DNA of 15,781 nucleotides from Caldifarciminota bacterium UBA3073 (lineage in GTDB: Bacteria > Hydrothermota > UBA3073): the NCBI GenBank assembly GCA_002366725.1, contig DFBT01000083.1, positions 38,408 through 54,188 of the forward strand, in the 5' to 3' direction. The notes beneath the pieces are model-generated. The model did no database searches. It was not told the origin of the DNA and saw nothing but the letters and a program-made list of their open reading frames with translations. This document shows positions 7,112 to 13,473 of this stretch, piece after piece; within the stretch, counting starts at the first letter, position 1; each line of letters begins with the position of its first letter. A program made the translations under genes and the position numbers.

Positions 7112-7896
7112 ATTGTTCCTAATTCTTCGACTATGTCAATAAACAAAGCAGAGGCGATTTCCTTCTTGAACTCGGCTTCGCCTCGCAAGTCGGAGAACGC
7201 TTTAACCTCTTTATCAACAATATCCCTTACCTCATTATCGCTCACTTTACCTTTTTCTAACACCGTTTCCAGACCTCGTATCCTCTGTGGGAACTTCCAG
7301 ATGGCTCCAGCAGCAGCACGAACTTTGTTATGTTGAGTAAGAGCACAGACAACCTGTGGTATATCTACCTCTGTTCTTGAGAACCTTCGGTATGAGCCTC
7401 TCCCCCACCTTTTTATAATTATCTCCAGAAGGAGCATATTACTGAATTTGCTGTCCCCAAAGAAGTTGTCTATCTTAACTCTGTGTGTTTCTCCATCAAA
7501 AAGAAGAAGTTCTGCATCTATAGAGAGAAGAACAGGGGTGATATCACTCCAGGGGACACCCGACATTATGTTCCCGCCAATGGTGGAGATATTCCTTATA
7601 GCAGGAGAGGCAAGTCTGCGTGCAGCCTTATTTAATATGCCAGAAAATGAAGAGGCAACGGTTTTCGCATCCACAATATCGGATATAGTGGTCATAGCAC
7701 CTATATGAATAGAATCGTCTTTCTCTTGTATATAATTGAGTTTTGTCTCCTGAAGGTCTATGAGGTTTTCAAGTTTGATATTCCTCTTTGAGCCAATGAA
7801 TGTACCCCCAGCAAGAAATATAGATCTCCCTTTTTTGTAGATTTCGTAAGCCTCTTCTATGGATTTGGGTCTTGTATAGTTTTTAATCTTTCTCAT
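7099..7896 (-). CDS. Molybdenum hydroxylase FAD-binding subunit (FAD1)
   Basis: The 265-residue protein is of the FAD_binding_5/CO_deh_flav_C type. The first FAD motif is FLAGGTFIGSK (27-37), where the usual AGGTD has Phe for Asp. The second is RNISTIGGNIMSGVPWSD (101-118), in which the usual SPAAD becomes GVPWSD. Both departures suggest a divergent FAD pocket compared with FAD2, though the fold and length fit. It would accept electrons from the iron-sulfur subunit and pass them to NAD or another acceptor. It lies 136 bases upstream of S1-L1 and probably completes that enzyme. Its last codons, CGC-CAC-GGA-TAA, lie in the decamer repeat, so the C-terminal residues and stop come from repeat DNA. 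Only GGGG close to the ATG could serve as a ribosome-binding site. Confidence 0.92.
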   Translation of the reverse strand: MRKIKNYTRPKSIEEAYEIYKKGRSIFLAGGTFIGSKRNIKLENLIDLQETKLNYIQEKDDSIHIGAMTTISDIVDAKTVASSFSGILNKAARRLASPAIRNISTIGGNIMSGVPWSDITPVLLSIDAELLLFDGETHRVKIDNFFGDSKFSNMLLLEIIIKRWGRGSYRRFSRTEVDIPQVVCALTQHNKVRAAAGAIWKFPQRIRGLETVLEKGKVSDNEVRDIVDKEVKAFSDLRGEAEFKKEIASALFIDIVEELGTIRHG

Positions 7897-7931
7897 AATC
7901 CCCGTCTGTAATAATTGAACGATCTATCCTG

Positions 7932-8117
7932 TGTCATTGCGAGCCGAAGGCGAAGCAATCTCATCGACTTCCTAAAGATTGCTTCGTCCCGCCTTTGGCG
8001 TGGACTCGCAATGACAGGCATTATTCCCAGCAGGATTGCTTCGGCGGCTTCCCTTGTTTCCCCCCTCACTTCGTTCGGGGCTTCGGAGGTTGCTTCAGCT
8101 TTGCCTTGCAATGACAG
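7932..8117. repeat. CATTGCGAG / GAAGCAATC palindromic repeat cluster
   Basis: TGTCATTGCGAG (7932-7943) and CTCGCAATGACA (8005-8016) are perfect 12-bp inverted arms, with GAAGCAATCT and AGATTGCTTC paired inside. A second, more degenerate unit (GATTGCTTCGG at about 8034 through TTGCAATGACAG at 8117) follows. Similar sequences are familiar from intergenic regions of many unrelated bacteria. It fills nearly the whole gap between FAD2 and FAD1 and reaches into the 3' end of FAD2. Confidence 0.85.
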
Positions 8118-8949
8118 AATACATAATGTCTAATAGCCCCTGTTTTAAGAGTGCACCTGCCATCTTTCTTCTGTATTCTACTGTTGAGCGTATATCTGTA
8201 ATGGGTTCTATCTCCTTCTGTATGATTTTTGATACCACATCAATAACATCACGGGTCAATCTTTTGGAGTTCAAAAAATCTGCGGTTCGCTTTGCATAAA
8301 TGACAGTAGAGGCAACAGCTCCAAGTGCAATAGATACTTCGTTGAGTTTTCTCCCGGAAAGTCTCCCACCGAAAGCCAGAGATATCTTTGCTATTGTGAG
8401 TGCCTTCCTCTGCCCGAGTTTTTTGAAAAACCATACTTCATCACTTTCCATTTTCTTGAATACCACTTCTGTAATGAACTCATCCCGTTCTATTATGTTC
8501 TCGCCGGGACCTGTGAAGAATTCACCGATGGCTACAGCGCGTTTTCCCCGTCTACTTTTCAATGTGATACCGGCGTTCAAGACGAAAAGTGGGGGCACTG
8601 TATCGGCTGCCGGCGAGGCGTTTGCGATATTTCCACCTATGGTTCCGAGGTTTCTTATCTGAGGTGAGCCCATCTTTCCCACCGCATCCGAAAGCACCGG
8701 CGCATAGGTATTAATTATCTCTGAGCGGTATAGGGTTTCAACTGATGTGAGAGCACCCACCTTTATGAAATCTCCATTTATTTTGATATAATCAAGATGA
8801 AGCATCTTAATATTCACGATACTTTTTGGATAAATATCTCTATCTTTTATCCTTACAATGAGGTCTGTCCCACCCGCGAGGATATGGGTATCCTTTCCTC
8901 CAAGGTAAGTCAATGCTTCCTTTATGTTTTTGGGATTATATACTTTCAT
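8095..8949 (-). CDS. Molybdenum hydroxylase FAD-binding subunit (FAD2)
   Basis: This 284-residue protein shows canonical FAD motifs: ILAGGTDLIV (23-32) and IRNLGTIGGNIANASPAADT (98-117). DIRSTVEYRR near the C-terminus is typical of the CO_deh_flav_C domain. It carries electrons from the [2Fe-2S] subunit to the final acceptor, and from gene order it probably pairs with L2 and S2. The ATG at 8949 has no visible Shine-Dalgarno. The last codons (about GTC-ATT-GCA-AGG-CAA-AGC-TGA) are the end of the CATTGCGAG repeat, so the repeat inserted at the 3' end replaced the natural C-terminus by a few residues. The catalytic core is unaffected. It lies downstream of xdhC with 214 bases between. Confidence 0.95.
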   Translation of the reverse strand: MKVYNPKNIKEALTYLGGKDTHILAGGTDLIVRIKDRDIYPKSIVNIKMLHLDYIKINGDFIKVGALTSVETLYRSEIINTYAPVLSDAVGKMGSPQIRNLGTIGGNIANASPAADTVPPLFVLNAGITLKSRRGKRAVAIGEFFTGPGENIIERDEFITEVVFKKMESDEVWFFKKLGQRKALTIAKISLAFGGRLSGRKLNEVSIALGAVASTVIYAKRTADFLNSKRLTRDVIDVVSKIIQKEIEPITDIRSTVEYRRKMAGALLKQGLLDIMYSVIARQS

Positions 8950-9016
8950 ATGGGAATATCAATATGTAAAATGAAGATGCCAAATGTCCCGTAAAATCTT
9001 TGAGAAAACCTTCATC

Positions 9017-9034
9017 GCATCAGCAAGCTGATGC
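9017..9034. terminator. Short perfect hairpin in the xdhC-FAD2 spacer
   Basis: GCATCAGC-AA-GCTGATGC makes an 8-bp perfect stem. On the minus strand it is followed within about ten bases by GGTTTTCTC, a weak T-rich run. It could attenuate transcription between xdhC and FAD2, or simply be another palindromic repeat. A strong terminator here is doubtful. Confidence 0.35.
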
Positions 9035-9090
9035 ACTCCACAAATCTATAGATAAGTATGTGGCTCCACAGCAAAATCTGACTCACAAGA

Positions 9091-9163
9091 TCTGAGTCAA
9101 TCTGAGTTAATCCCTGCCCACCGGTCCCTACGGATCCGTATGGACAGGCAGGTGCGTCCAATT
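9091..9163. repeat. Decamer array joined to a GGATCC palindrome, downstream of xdhC
   Basis: TCTGAGTCAA, TCTGAGTTAA and TCCCTGCCCA start at 9091, 9101 and 9111, exactly 10 bases apart. A 40-bp palindrome centred on GGATCC follows (9113-9152). It is nearly the reverse complement of the copy at 6982-7021 and ends in the same GGACGCA context on the minus strand. TGAGTC near 9092 also pairs with GACTCA at about 9080. Confidence 0.8.
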
Positions 9164-9916
9164 CTATGAATTTTTAACGGAGATTATCTCCGCCATAATA
9201 CTTACGGCAATCTCCCCTGGAGTCCTGGAACCAATTTTTTTGCCAATTGGAGCGTGGACTTCCCTTAACTGTTTCTCGGAGATGCCCTGTTCCTTTAATC
9301 TGGAAAAGATGCCGTTTGTCTTCTCCCTGCTCGCAACCATTCCGATGTAGGCATGCTCCCTTCCAATGCACTCTCGGAGCACGGCCTCATCTGTACTGTG
9401 GGCGCGAGTTGTTATTACAATATAGGAATTGTGATCTAATGGAAGATCCGGTATTATCTTTTCGTAGTTACCCGAAATTAGTTCCTTTGCGTCGGGAAAT
9501 CTCTCCCGCGTGGGGAATTGTTCTCTATCATCTATCACTGTTATATTAAATCCCGCGGTTGCGGCTATTTTTGATAGTGCCCGACCGATATGACCCGCGC
9601 CAAAGATGTAGAGAACGGGGTCTGTCAAAATCGGTTCAACAAATATCTTCATCTTTCCACCACACAACATATCATCTTTCAGCTCATATTCTATGAGTTT
9701 CGGAGTTTTGGTCCTGATCGCCTCTATTCCCTCCTTGATGACTGCAAATTCCACCTGACCGCCACCTACTGTTCCAATGGTGGTACCATCCTCCTCTACT
9801 ATCATCTTTGCTCCAGCTTTTCCCGGACTGGAACCCACGGATTCAACCACCGTCGCCAGTGCTATTGCCTTTCCCCTGTTACAGAGGTCTATTATCTCCC
9901 TGTATAGCTTCTTCAT
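9164..9916 (-). CDS. xdhC: XdhC-family molybdenum cofactor insertion/sulfuration factor
   Basis: The 250-residue protein has both parts of the XdhC family. The N-terminal XdhC_CoxI domain carries SSPGKAGAKM (29-38), TVGGGQVE (49-56) and MLCGGKMKIFVEP (83-95). The C-terminal Rossmann domain has YIFGAGHIGRAL (103-114) and the ending GSRTPGEIAVSIMAEI. In characterised systems XdhC binds the molybdenum cofactor, promotes its sulfuration and delivers it to the large subunit. A single xdhC for two hydroxylases suggests that it serves both, or that a second lies elsewhere. The ATG at 9916 has no clear Shine-Dalgarno and begins within 25 bases of the decamer element at 9934. The symbol follows Rhodobacter usage; in E. 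coli xdhC denotes a different subunit. Confidence 0.94.
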   Translation of the reverse strand: MKKLYREIIDLCNRGKAIALATVVESVGSSPGKAGAKMIVEEDGTTIGTVGGGQVEFAVIKEGIEAIRTKTPKLIEYELKDDMLCGGKMKIFVEPILTDPVLYIFGAGHIGRALSKIAATAGFNITVIDDREQFPTRERFPDAKELISGNYEKIIPDLPLDHNSYIVITTRAHSTDEAVLRECIGREHAYIGMVASREKTNGIFSRLKEQGISEKQLREVHAPIGKKIGSRTPGEIAVSIMAEIISVKNS

Positions 9917-9933
9917 CTGTGTTTATAACACTT

Positions 9934-10039
9934 ACCACGGAAGCTCACGGAACTACACGGATGTTTTTATTAACGAATTCTTGGCTCATTTTAAATCTTT
10001 CTCTGTGTTAGTCCGTGGTTGTCCGTGCTACTCCGTGGT
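9934..10039. repeat. Inverted decamer element between S2 and xdhC
   Basis: CACGGA occurs at 9936, 9946 and 9956. The opposite-strand form appears as TCTGTG at 10002 and TCCGTG at 10012, 10022 and 10032. All intervals within each arm are exactly 10 bases. The outer ends ACCACGGA and TCCGTGGT (10032-10039) are perfect inverted repeats, giving a 106-bp unit with an AT-rich centre. Read on the minus strand the centre gives RFKMSQEFVNKNI, vaguely like the N-terminus of GxxExxY proteins. Confidence 0.8.
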
Positions 10040-10048
10040 TAGATGTTG

Positions 10049-10522
10049 TTATCCATGGTGAATTATCATTTTCGCTGCCTTTTCTATCGCCTTTACAATC
10101 TTGGTATATCCCGTGCATCTGCATAAATTTCCTGAGATTGCCTCTTTTATCTCATCCTCTGTCGGGCTTGGATTTCGCATAAGCAGTGCCTTTGCAGACA
10201 TTATCATTCCTGGGATGCAAAATCCACACTGCACAGCTCCTTCCTCAATGAACGCCTTCTGGAGCGGGTCGAGATTTCCATTCTCTGACAGCCCCTCAAT
10301 TGTTGTTATCTCACATCCATCGAGCTGGCAGGCGAGAACAAGGCAGGAGGGGACAGGTTTACCATCCATAATAACGGTGCAGGCTCCACATTCTCCTTTT
10401 CCGCAACCTTCTTTTGTCCCTGTAAGTCCAAGCTCTTCCCTTAAAATCGAAAGAAGGGTTCTGGTGGGTTCGGTAACGATTTCCCTCTCCTCTGAATTTA
10501 CTGTGAATTTTATTTTTATCAC
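10049..10522 (-). CDS. Molybdenum hydroxylase [2Fe-2S] small subunit (S2)
   Basis: This 157-residue protein has the two-cluster architecture: C40, C45, C48 and C60 in the ferredoxin-like domain (GCGKGECGAC...PSC), and C99, C102, C134 and C136 in the helical domain (CGFCIPG, CRCTGY). It probably works with L2 and FAD2. The start is a GTG at 10522, with no ATG available until inside the fold and no Shine-Dalgarno. The GTG overlaps the TGA of the GxxExxY remnant frame (GTGA), so initiation may depend on coupling to that relic. The C-terminal codons and stop (CAC-CAT-GGA-TAA) resemble the repeat-derived end of FAD1, so the gene has repeat sequence at both ends. Confidence 0.94.
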   Translation of the reverse strand: MIKIKFTVNSEEREIVTEPTRTLLSILREELGLTGTKEGCGKGECGACTVIMDGKPVPSCLVLACQLDGCEITTIEGLSENGNLDPLQKAFIEEGAVQCGFCIPGMIMSAKALLMRNPSPTEDEIKEAISGNLCRCTGYTKIVKAIEKAAKMIIHHG

Positions 10523-10554
10523 TTGGTGTTATTTTTAGGACGCAGATTAACGCA

Positions 10555-10574
10555 CCTGCCTGCCGTCAGGCAGG
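10555..10574. repeat. Short CCTGCCTG/CAGGCAGG palindrome
   Basis: CCTGCCTG-CCGT-CAGGCAGG, an 8-bp perfect stem with a 4-base loop, lies inside the left end of the GxxExxY unit. It looks like the compact version of the 40-bp GGATCC palindromes, which have the same ends with an extended core. Confidence 0.75.
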
Positions 10575-10770
10575 GATTATCAAGATTTTTTATACTTCTT
10601 TTTCTGCGATTATCAAGTGCCTTCCTTTTAATCTCCGGTTCACGCCCAAAGTTAAGTGGAAGACCTACCTCAATGTCTGTTGCTCTTAAATAGTTTAATA
10701 GTTGTGCCTCATTCTCTTCCACCAACTTTTTTGTTGCTTTAATTTCCGCATACTTAAATTCCTTATCCTG

Positions 10771-10843
10771 TTCACCCCGTTAAATAACTTAAAATAAATA
10801 CCAAGGTATTGCTTTATAAGGCGACTATATTTAACGGGGTAAA
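10771..10843. mobile_element. MITE-like 73-bp element, copy 1
   Basis: TTCACCCCGTTAAATA (10771-10786) is mirrored by TATTTAACGGGGTAAA (10828-10843): 13 bp perfect and one mismatch in 16. An internal AATACC-AA-GGTATT hairpin lies in the centre. It is homologous along its length to the copy at 14119-14189, in the opposite orientation. It sits between GCAGATT decamer sequence and the GxxExxY C-terminal fragment. There is no coding capacity, so it would depend on a transposase from elsewhere. Confidence 0.75.
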
Positions 10844-11042
10844 TCTGCGCCCATCTGCGTCATATATCTATCATCAAAGCATTTTCGTATACCTTTCCAG
10901 AAATCCGTAACCCAATTTGTTATAAACCCTGTAGAAAATTTCAATGATCTTTGTCGCAGACTCGTATGAGCAGTTAACTCTTTATATTTAAAGTTTTTAT
11001 CCTGATTATCTGCGTCCATCTGCGTCCTAATTACACAAGGAT

Positions 11043-13301
11043 TCAAAATTTTCCCTGACGACTATCCAGTTCCAATATAATCTTTTCTGGCGTTGCCGGC
11101 AGGTCTCTTACTCTAATGCCCGTGGCATTAAAAATTGCATTGGTTATAGCGGGTGCCACCCCAATCAGTGGTTGTTCGCCAAGACCCTTTGCTCCGAAGG
11201 GTCCTTCGGGATACGGATCTTCTACGAAGACCGACACTATCTGCGGAGAATCTTTTGAAGTGGGAAGTATATAGGTGGAGAAATTTGTATTCTGAATTTT
11301 TCCGTCTCTGGAGTCCATTTCCTCAAAGAGGGCGTATCCAACCCCCTGTAATACGCCACCCTCTACCTGCCCCGCTGCGGTCTGAGGATTAATGACCCTT
11401 CCCACATCGTGAACGGCGACGATCTTTTTGACCAACACCTCACCCGTTAGGAGATTTACCTCAACCTTTGCTATGTTTGTTCCGGTGGAATATATAAAGT
11501 ATGGTTTCCCCTGACCCGTGGCTTTGTTCCAGGATGTATAAGGTGCTTTATACCACCCCTGCGCGGACATAATCCTCTTTTCCTTAAAACATTCACTTAC
11601 AACATCATCAAGGTTTATTCTCTTTTTCTCGAATCCGGCAAATCCATTTGCCAGTTTAACTTTTGACGGTGCGCATCCCAGCATTTTTGCAGCTATATCT
11701 GTAATACTCTTTTTTATTGGCTTGCATGCCTTTATCAGGGCATTTCCAGACATCACTGTGGCACGAGAGGCAACCGTGGGTCCGCTGTCTGGAACCCTCG
11801 TCGTGTCTGTGAGAACAATGGAAACCTTCTCATATTTAATTCCAAGTTCACTGGCTGCGACCTGGGAAAGCACGGTCTCCATGCCCTGACCCATTTCCGT
11901 GGTTCCCACTGCAAAGTTTACAGAACCATCGCCCAGGACACTCACCATCGCGCCCGCTTTCGAGAGGTGTTTTCCTCCAGCTCCCAGACCGACACCGTAA
12001 TAATTACAAGCTACGCCAATTCCCCTTTTTATATAATCCTTTGATTCTTCTTTTTTTATTTTCCATCCGATCTGAGCAGCTTTCTTTAGCGTTTTCTCGA
12101 GTTCCATACTGTCTTTAATGAGATGTCCCGTGACGGTTCTGTCGCCCTTTCTCAATATGTTTTTCAGTCTGAATTCAATTGGGTCCATGTTCAATTTATT
12201 GGCGAGTTCATCCATCTGGGATTCAACGGCGAAGGTTATTTGAGGCGTCCCGAATCCCCTAAACGCCCCACAGGGTACTGTATTTGTTGCTGTCGCATAG
12301 GAATCTACCTTCACATTTGGACATTTATAAGGTCCCACCGCATGAACAGTTCCCCTCCATAATACAATCGGACTCAGTGTGCTGTATGCACCCGCATTGA
12401 GTATATATTTTACCTCAACGGCATTAAGGTGACCATCTCTTGTAACACCGGATTTGTAATGAATTACCGCGGGATGTCGCTTGCTCATCGACTCTATATC
12501 CTCTTCCCTTGAATATATAAGTTTAGCGGGTCTCCTTGTTTTAAATGCAATTAAAGCAGCTTGAGAAGCCACTAAAGAGGGAACATCCTCTTTACCCCCG
12601 AATGCTCCACCCGTGGCGGTTTGTATCACCTCAACCCTATTGTAAGGAAGCCCGAGTATCTTGGAAACGGCATCCTGGACATAAAAAGGACACTGCATGG
12701 AGCCGTATATCACCATCGTTTCCTCGTAAGGAACGGCGATCATTCCCTGGGTCTCTATATAGGCGTGTTCCTGATACGATGTGGTGTACCTGTGTTCGAT
12801 GATGATATCGCACTCATTAAATCCCCTCTTGATATTTCCCCTTCTTATCCTGTGATGTGAAAATACATTGTCTTTACCGTAAATCTTCGGCGAGTTTCTT
12901 TTCATAGCAAGAACAGGATCAAAAATCGGTTTGAGTTCTTCGTATTCAACCTTGATCTCATGGGATGCATCTTCAGTGGCTTCTTTATCCTCTCCAGCTA
13001 TCAGAGCGATCGGTTCGCCTATATATCTTACCTCTTTTTCCGCAAGAAGTGGTTGATCCATAAGGACTACGGGCACTACATTGACTCCCGGGATATCTTT
13101 GTAAGTCAGGATTGTTACTATTCCCTTATTATTTTTTGTCCTCGATATATCTATATCTTTGATCATGGCATGAGGGAAACGACTGCGTAAGACCTTTACA
13201 TACAGCATATTCGGAAATGTAAGGTCATCAATATATTTTGCCCTTCCCGTTACCTTTAGTTCTGCGTCCTTTCTTGGTATATCTTTTCCGATTATATTCA
13301 T
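11043..13301 (-). CDS. Molybdenum hydroxylase large (molybdopterin-binding) subunit (L2)
   Basis: At 752 residues this is a full-length catalytic subunit of the xanthine dehydrogenase family. Visible motifs: GGAFGGKED (231-239) with Glu238 at the bovine E802 position, CGAFRGFGTPQ (344-354) with R348 matching bovine R880, TEMGQGMET (468-476), and the catalytic glutamate E709 in GPFGAKGLGE. All active-site residues I can map are conserved, unlike L1. It would bind molybdopterin cytosine dinucleotide and hydroxylate a purine or aromatic N-heterocycle. L1 and L2 are only distantly similar, so they are different enzymes and not a recent duplication. Its downstream partner S2 is 520 bases away, displaced by the GxxExxY unit. 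Only a weak GGT precedes the ATG at 13301. Confidence 0.95.
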   Translation of the reverse strand: MNIIGKDIPRKDAELKVTGRAKYIDDLTFPNMLYVKVLRSRFPHAMIKDIDISRTKNNKGIVTILTYKDIPGVNVVPVVLMDQPLLAEKEVRYIGEPIALIAGEDKEATEDASHEIKVEYEELKPIFDPVLAMKRNSPKIYGKDNVFSHHRIRRGNIKRGFNECDIIIEHRYTTSYQEHAYIETQGMIAVPYEETMVIYGSMQCPFYVQDAVSKILGLPYNRVEVIQTATGGAFGGKEDVPSLVASQAALIAFKTRRPAKLIYSREEDIESMSKRHPAVIHYKSGVTRDGHLNAVEVKYILNAGAYSTLSPIVLWRGTVHAVGPYKCPNVKVDSYATATNTVPCGAFRGFGTPQITFAVESQMDELANKLNMDPIEFRLKNILRKGDRTVTGHLIKDSMELEKTLKKAAQIGWKIKKEESKDYIKRGIGVACNYYGVGLGAGGKHLSKAGAMVSVLGDGSVNFAVGTTEMGQGMETVLSQVAASELGIKYEKVSIVLTDTTRVPDSGPTVASRATVMSGNALIKACKPIKKSITDIAAKMLGCAPSKVKLANGFAGFEKKRINLDDVVSECFKEKRIMSAQGWYKAPYTSWNKATGQGKPYFIYSTGTNIAKVEVNLLTGEVLVKKIVAVHDVGRVINPQTAAGQVEGGVLQGVGYALFEEMDSRDGKIQNTNFSTYILPTSKDSPQIVSVFVEDPYPEGPFGAKGLGEQPLIGVAPAITNAIFNATGIRVRDLPATPEKIILELDSRQGKF

Positions 13302-13319
13302 TATGTTTACCGTAGCTAA

Positions 13320-13374
13320 TCCGTGGAGTTAATCCGTGCCTACCGGTCCCTACGGATCCGCATGGACAGGCAGG
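13320..13374. repeat. TCCGTG units and GGATCC palindrome upstream of L2
   Basis: TCCGTG occurs at 13320 and 13333 (13 bases apart here). A 36-bp copy of the GGATCC palindrome (13339-13374) follows at once, with CCTACCGG at one end and CAGGCAGG at the other. It occupies the region where the L2 leader or promoter would be expected. Confidence 0.7.
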
Positions 13375-13431
13375 CGTAAGGATTTGGAATTCACCCGTTG
13401 CACAGCATCCGTATGGAAAGGGTTTTATATA

Positions 13432-13473
13432 AAAGGCTAACGCCTTAATTCCAAAGGCTAGCGCCTTAATTCC
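13432..13473. repeat. Two tandem 21-bp hairpin units at the 3' end of the nucleotidyltransferase gene
   Basis: AAAGGCTAACGCCTTAATTCC (13432-13452, 21 bases, differing from its partner at one position) is repeated at 13453-13473 with G for A in the centre. Each contains AAGGC-TARC-GCCTT, a 5-bp hairpin. The TAG stop of the nucleotidyltransferase gene (13458-13460) lies in the second unit. Confidence 0.8.

Larger units (their letters stand above)
10519..11013 (-). pseudogene. Decayed GxxExxY protein gene (PDDEXK_3 nuclease-like), in pieces
   Basis: On the minus strand the N-terminal part appears in three frames: QDKNFKYKELT, then TKIIEIFYRVYNKLGYGFLE, then after a one-base loss VYENALMID. GFLE-x-VY is the name-giving GxxExxY motif. 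The middle is missing and the 73-bp element at 10771-10843 sits there. The C-terminal part then reads DKEFKYAEIKATKKLVEENE, followed by AQLLNYLRATDIEVGLPLNF and EPEIKRKALDN, ending through repeat DNA at 10519. AEIK fits the E-x-K motif of PDDEXK folds. QDKEFKYAE resembles the N-terminal QDKNFKYKE, so this may be two recombined copies rather than one broken gene. It is non-functional as a full protein. It separates L2 from S2. Confidence 0.85.
10535..11030. mobile_element. Putative element with 13-bp perfect inverted ends enclosing the GxxExxY relic
   Basis: TTAGGACGCAGAT at 10535-10547 is exactly complemented by ATCTGCGTCCTAA at 11018-11030. Both ends are followed inward by further GCAGAT/GCG decamer units (TCTGCG at 11009 and 11019). 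The unit fits between L2 (stop 12 bases away) and S2 (start 12 bases away). Weaker inverted similarity extends outward (CTTGGTGTTA against CTTGTGTAA). I see no clear target-site duplication and no transposase, so mobility is inferred. Confidence 0.6.

Noticed and set aside
7893..8111. 72-residue open frame on the minus strand between FAD2 and FAD1
   Set aside because: It is the translation of the CATTGCGAG palindromic repeat; similar frames appear on both strands there.
9174..9371. 65-residue minus-strand frame inside xdhC
   Set aside because: It is an out-of-frame shadow of XdhC, whose own frame shows clear family motifs.
6973..11030. CRISPR array, because of short regular repeats
   Set aside because: The repeats are 10-bp tandem units or palindromes without unique 30-40-bp spacers, and no cas genes are present.
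10831..11046. 71-residue open frame on the minus strand next to L2
   Set aside because: It follows only one frame of the decayed GxxExxY N-terminus and repeat DNA; the recognisable protein needs frame changes.
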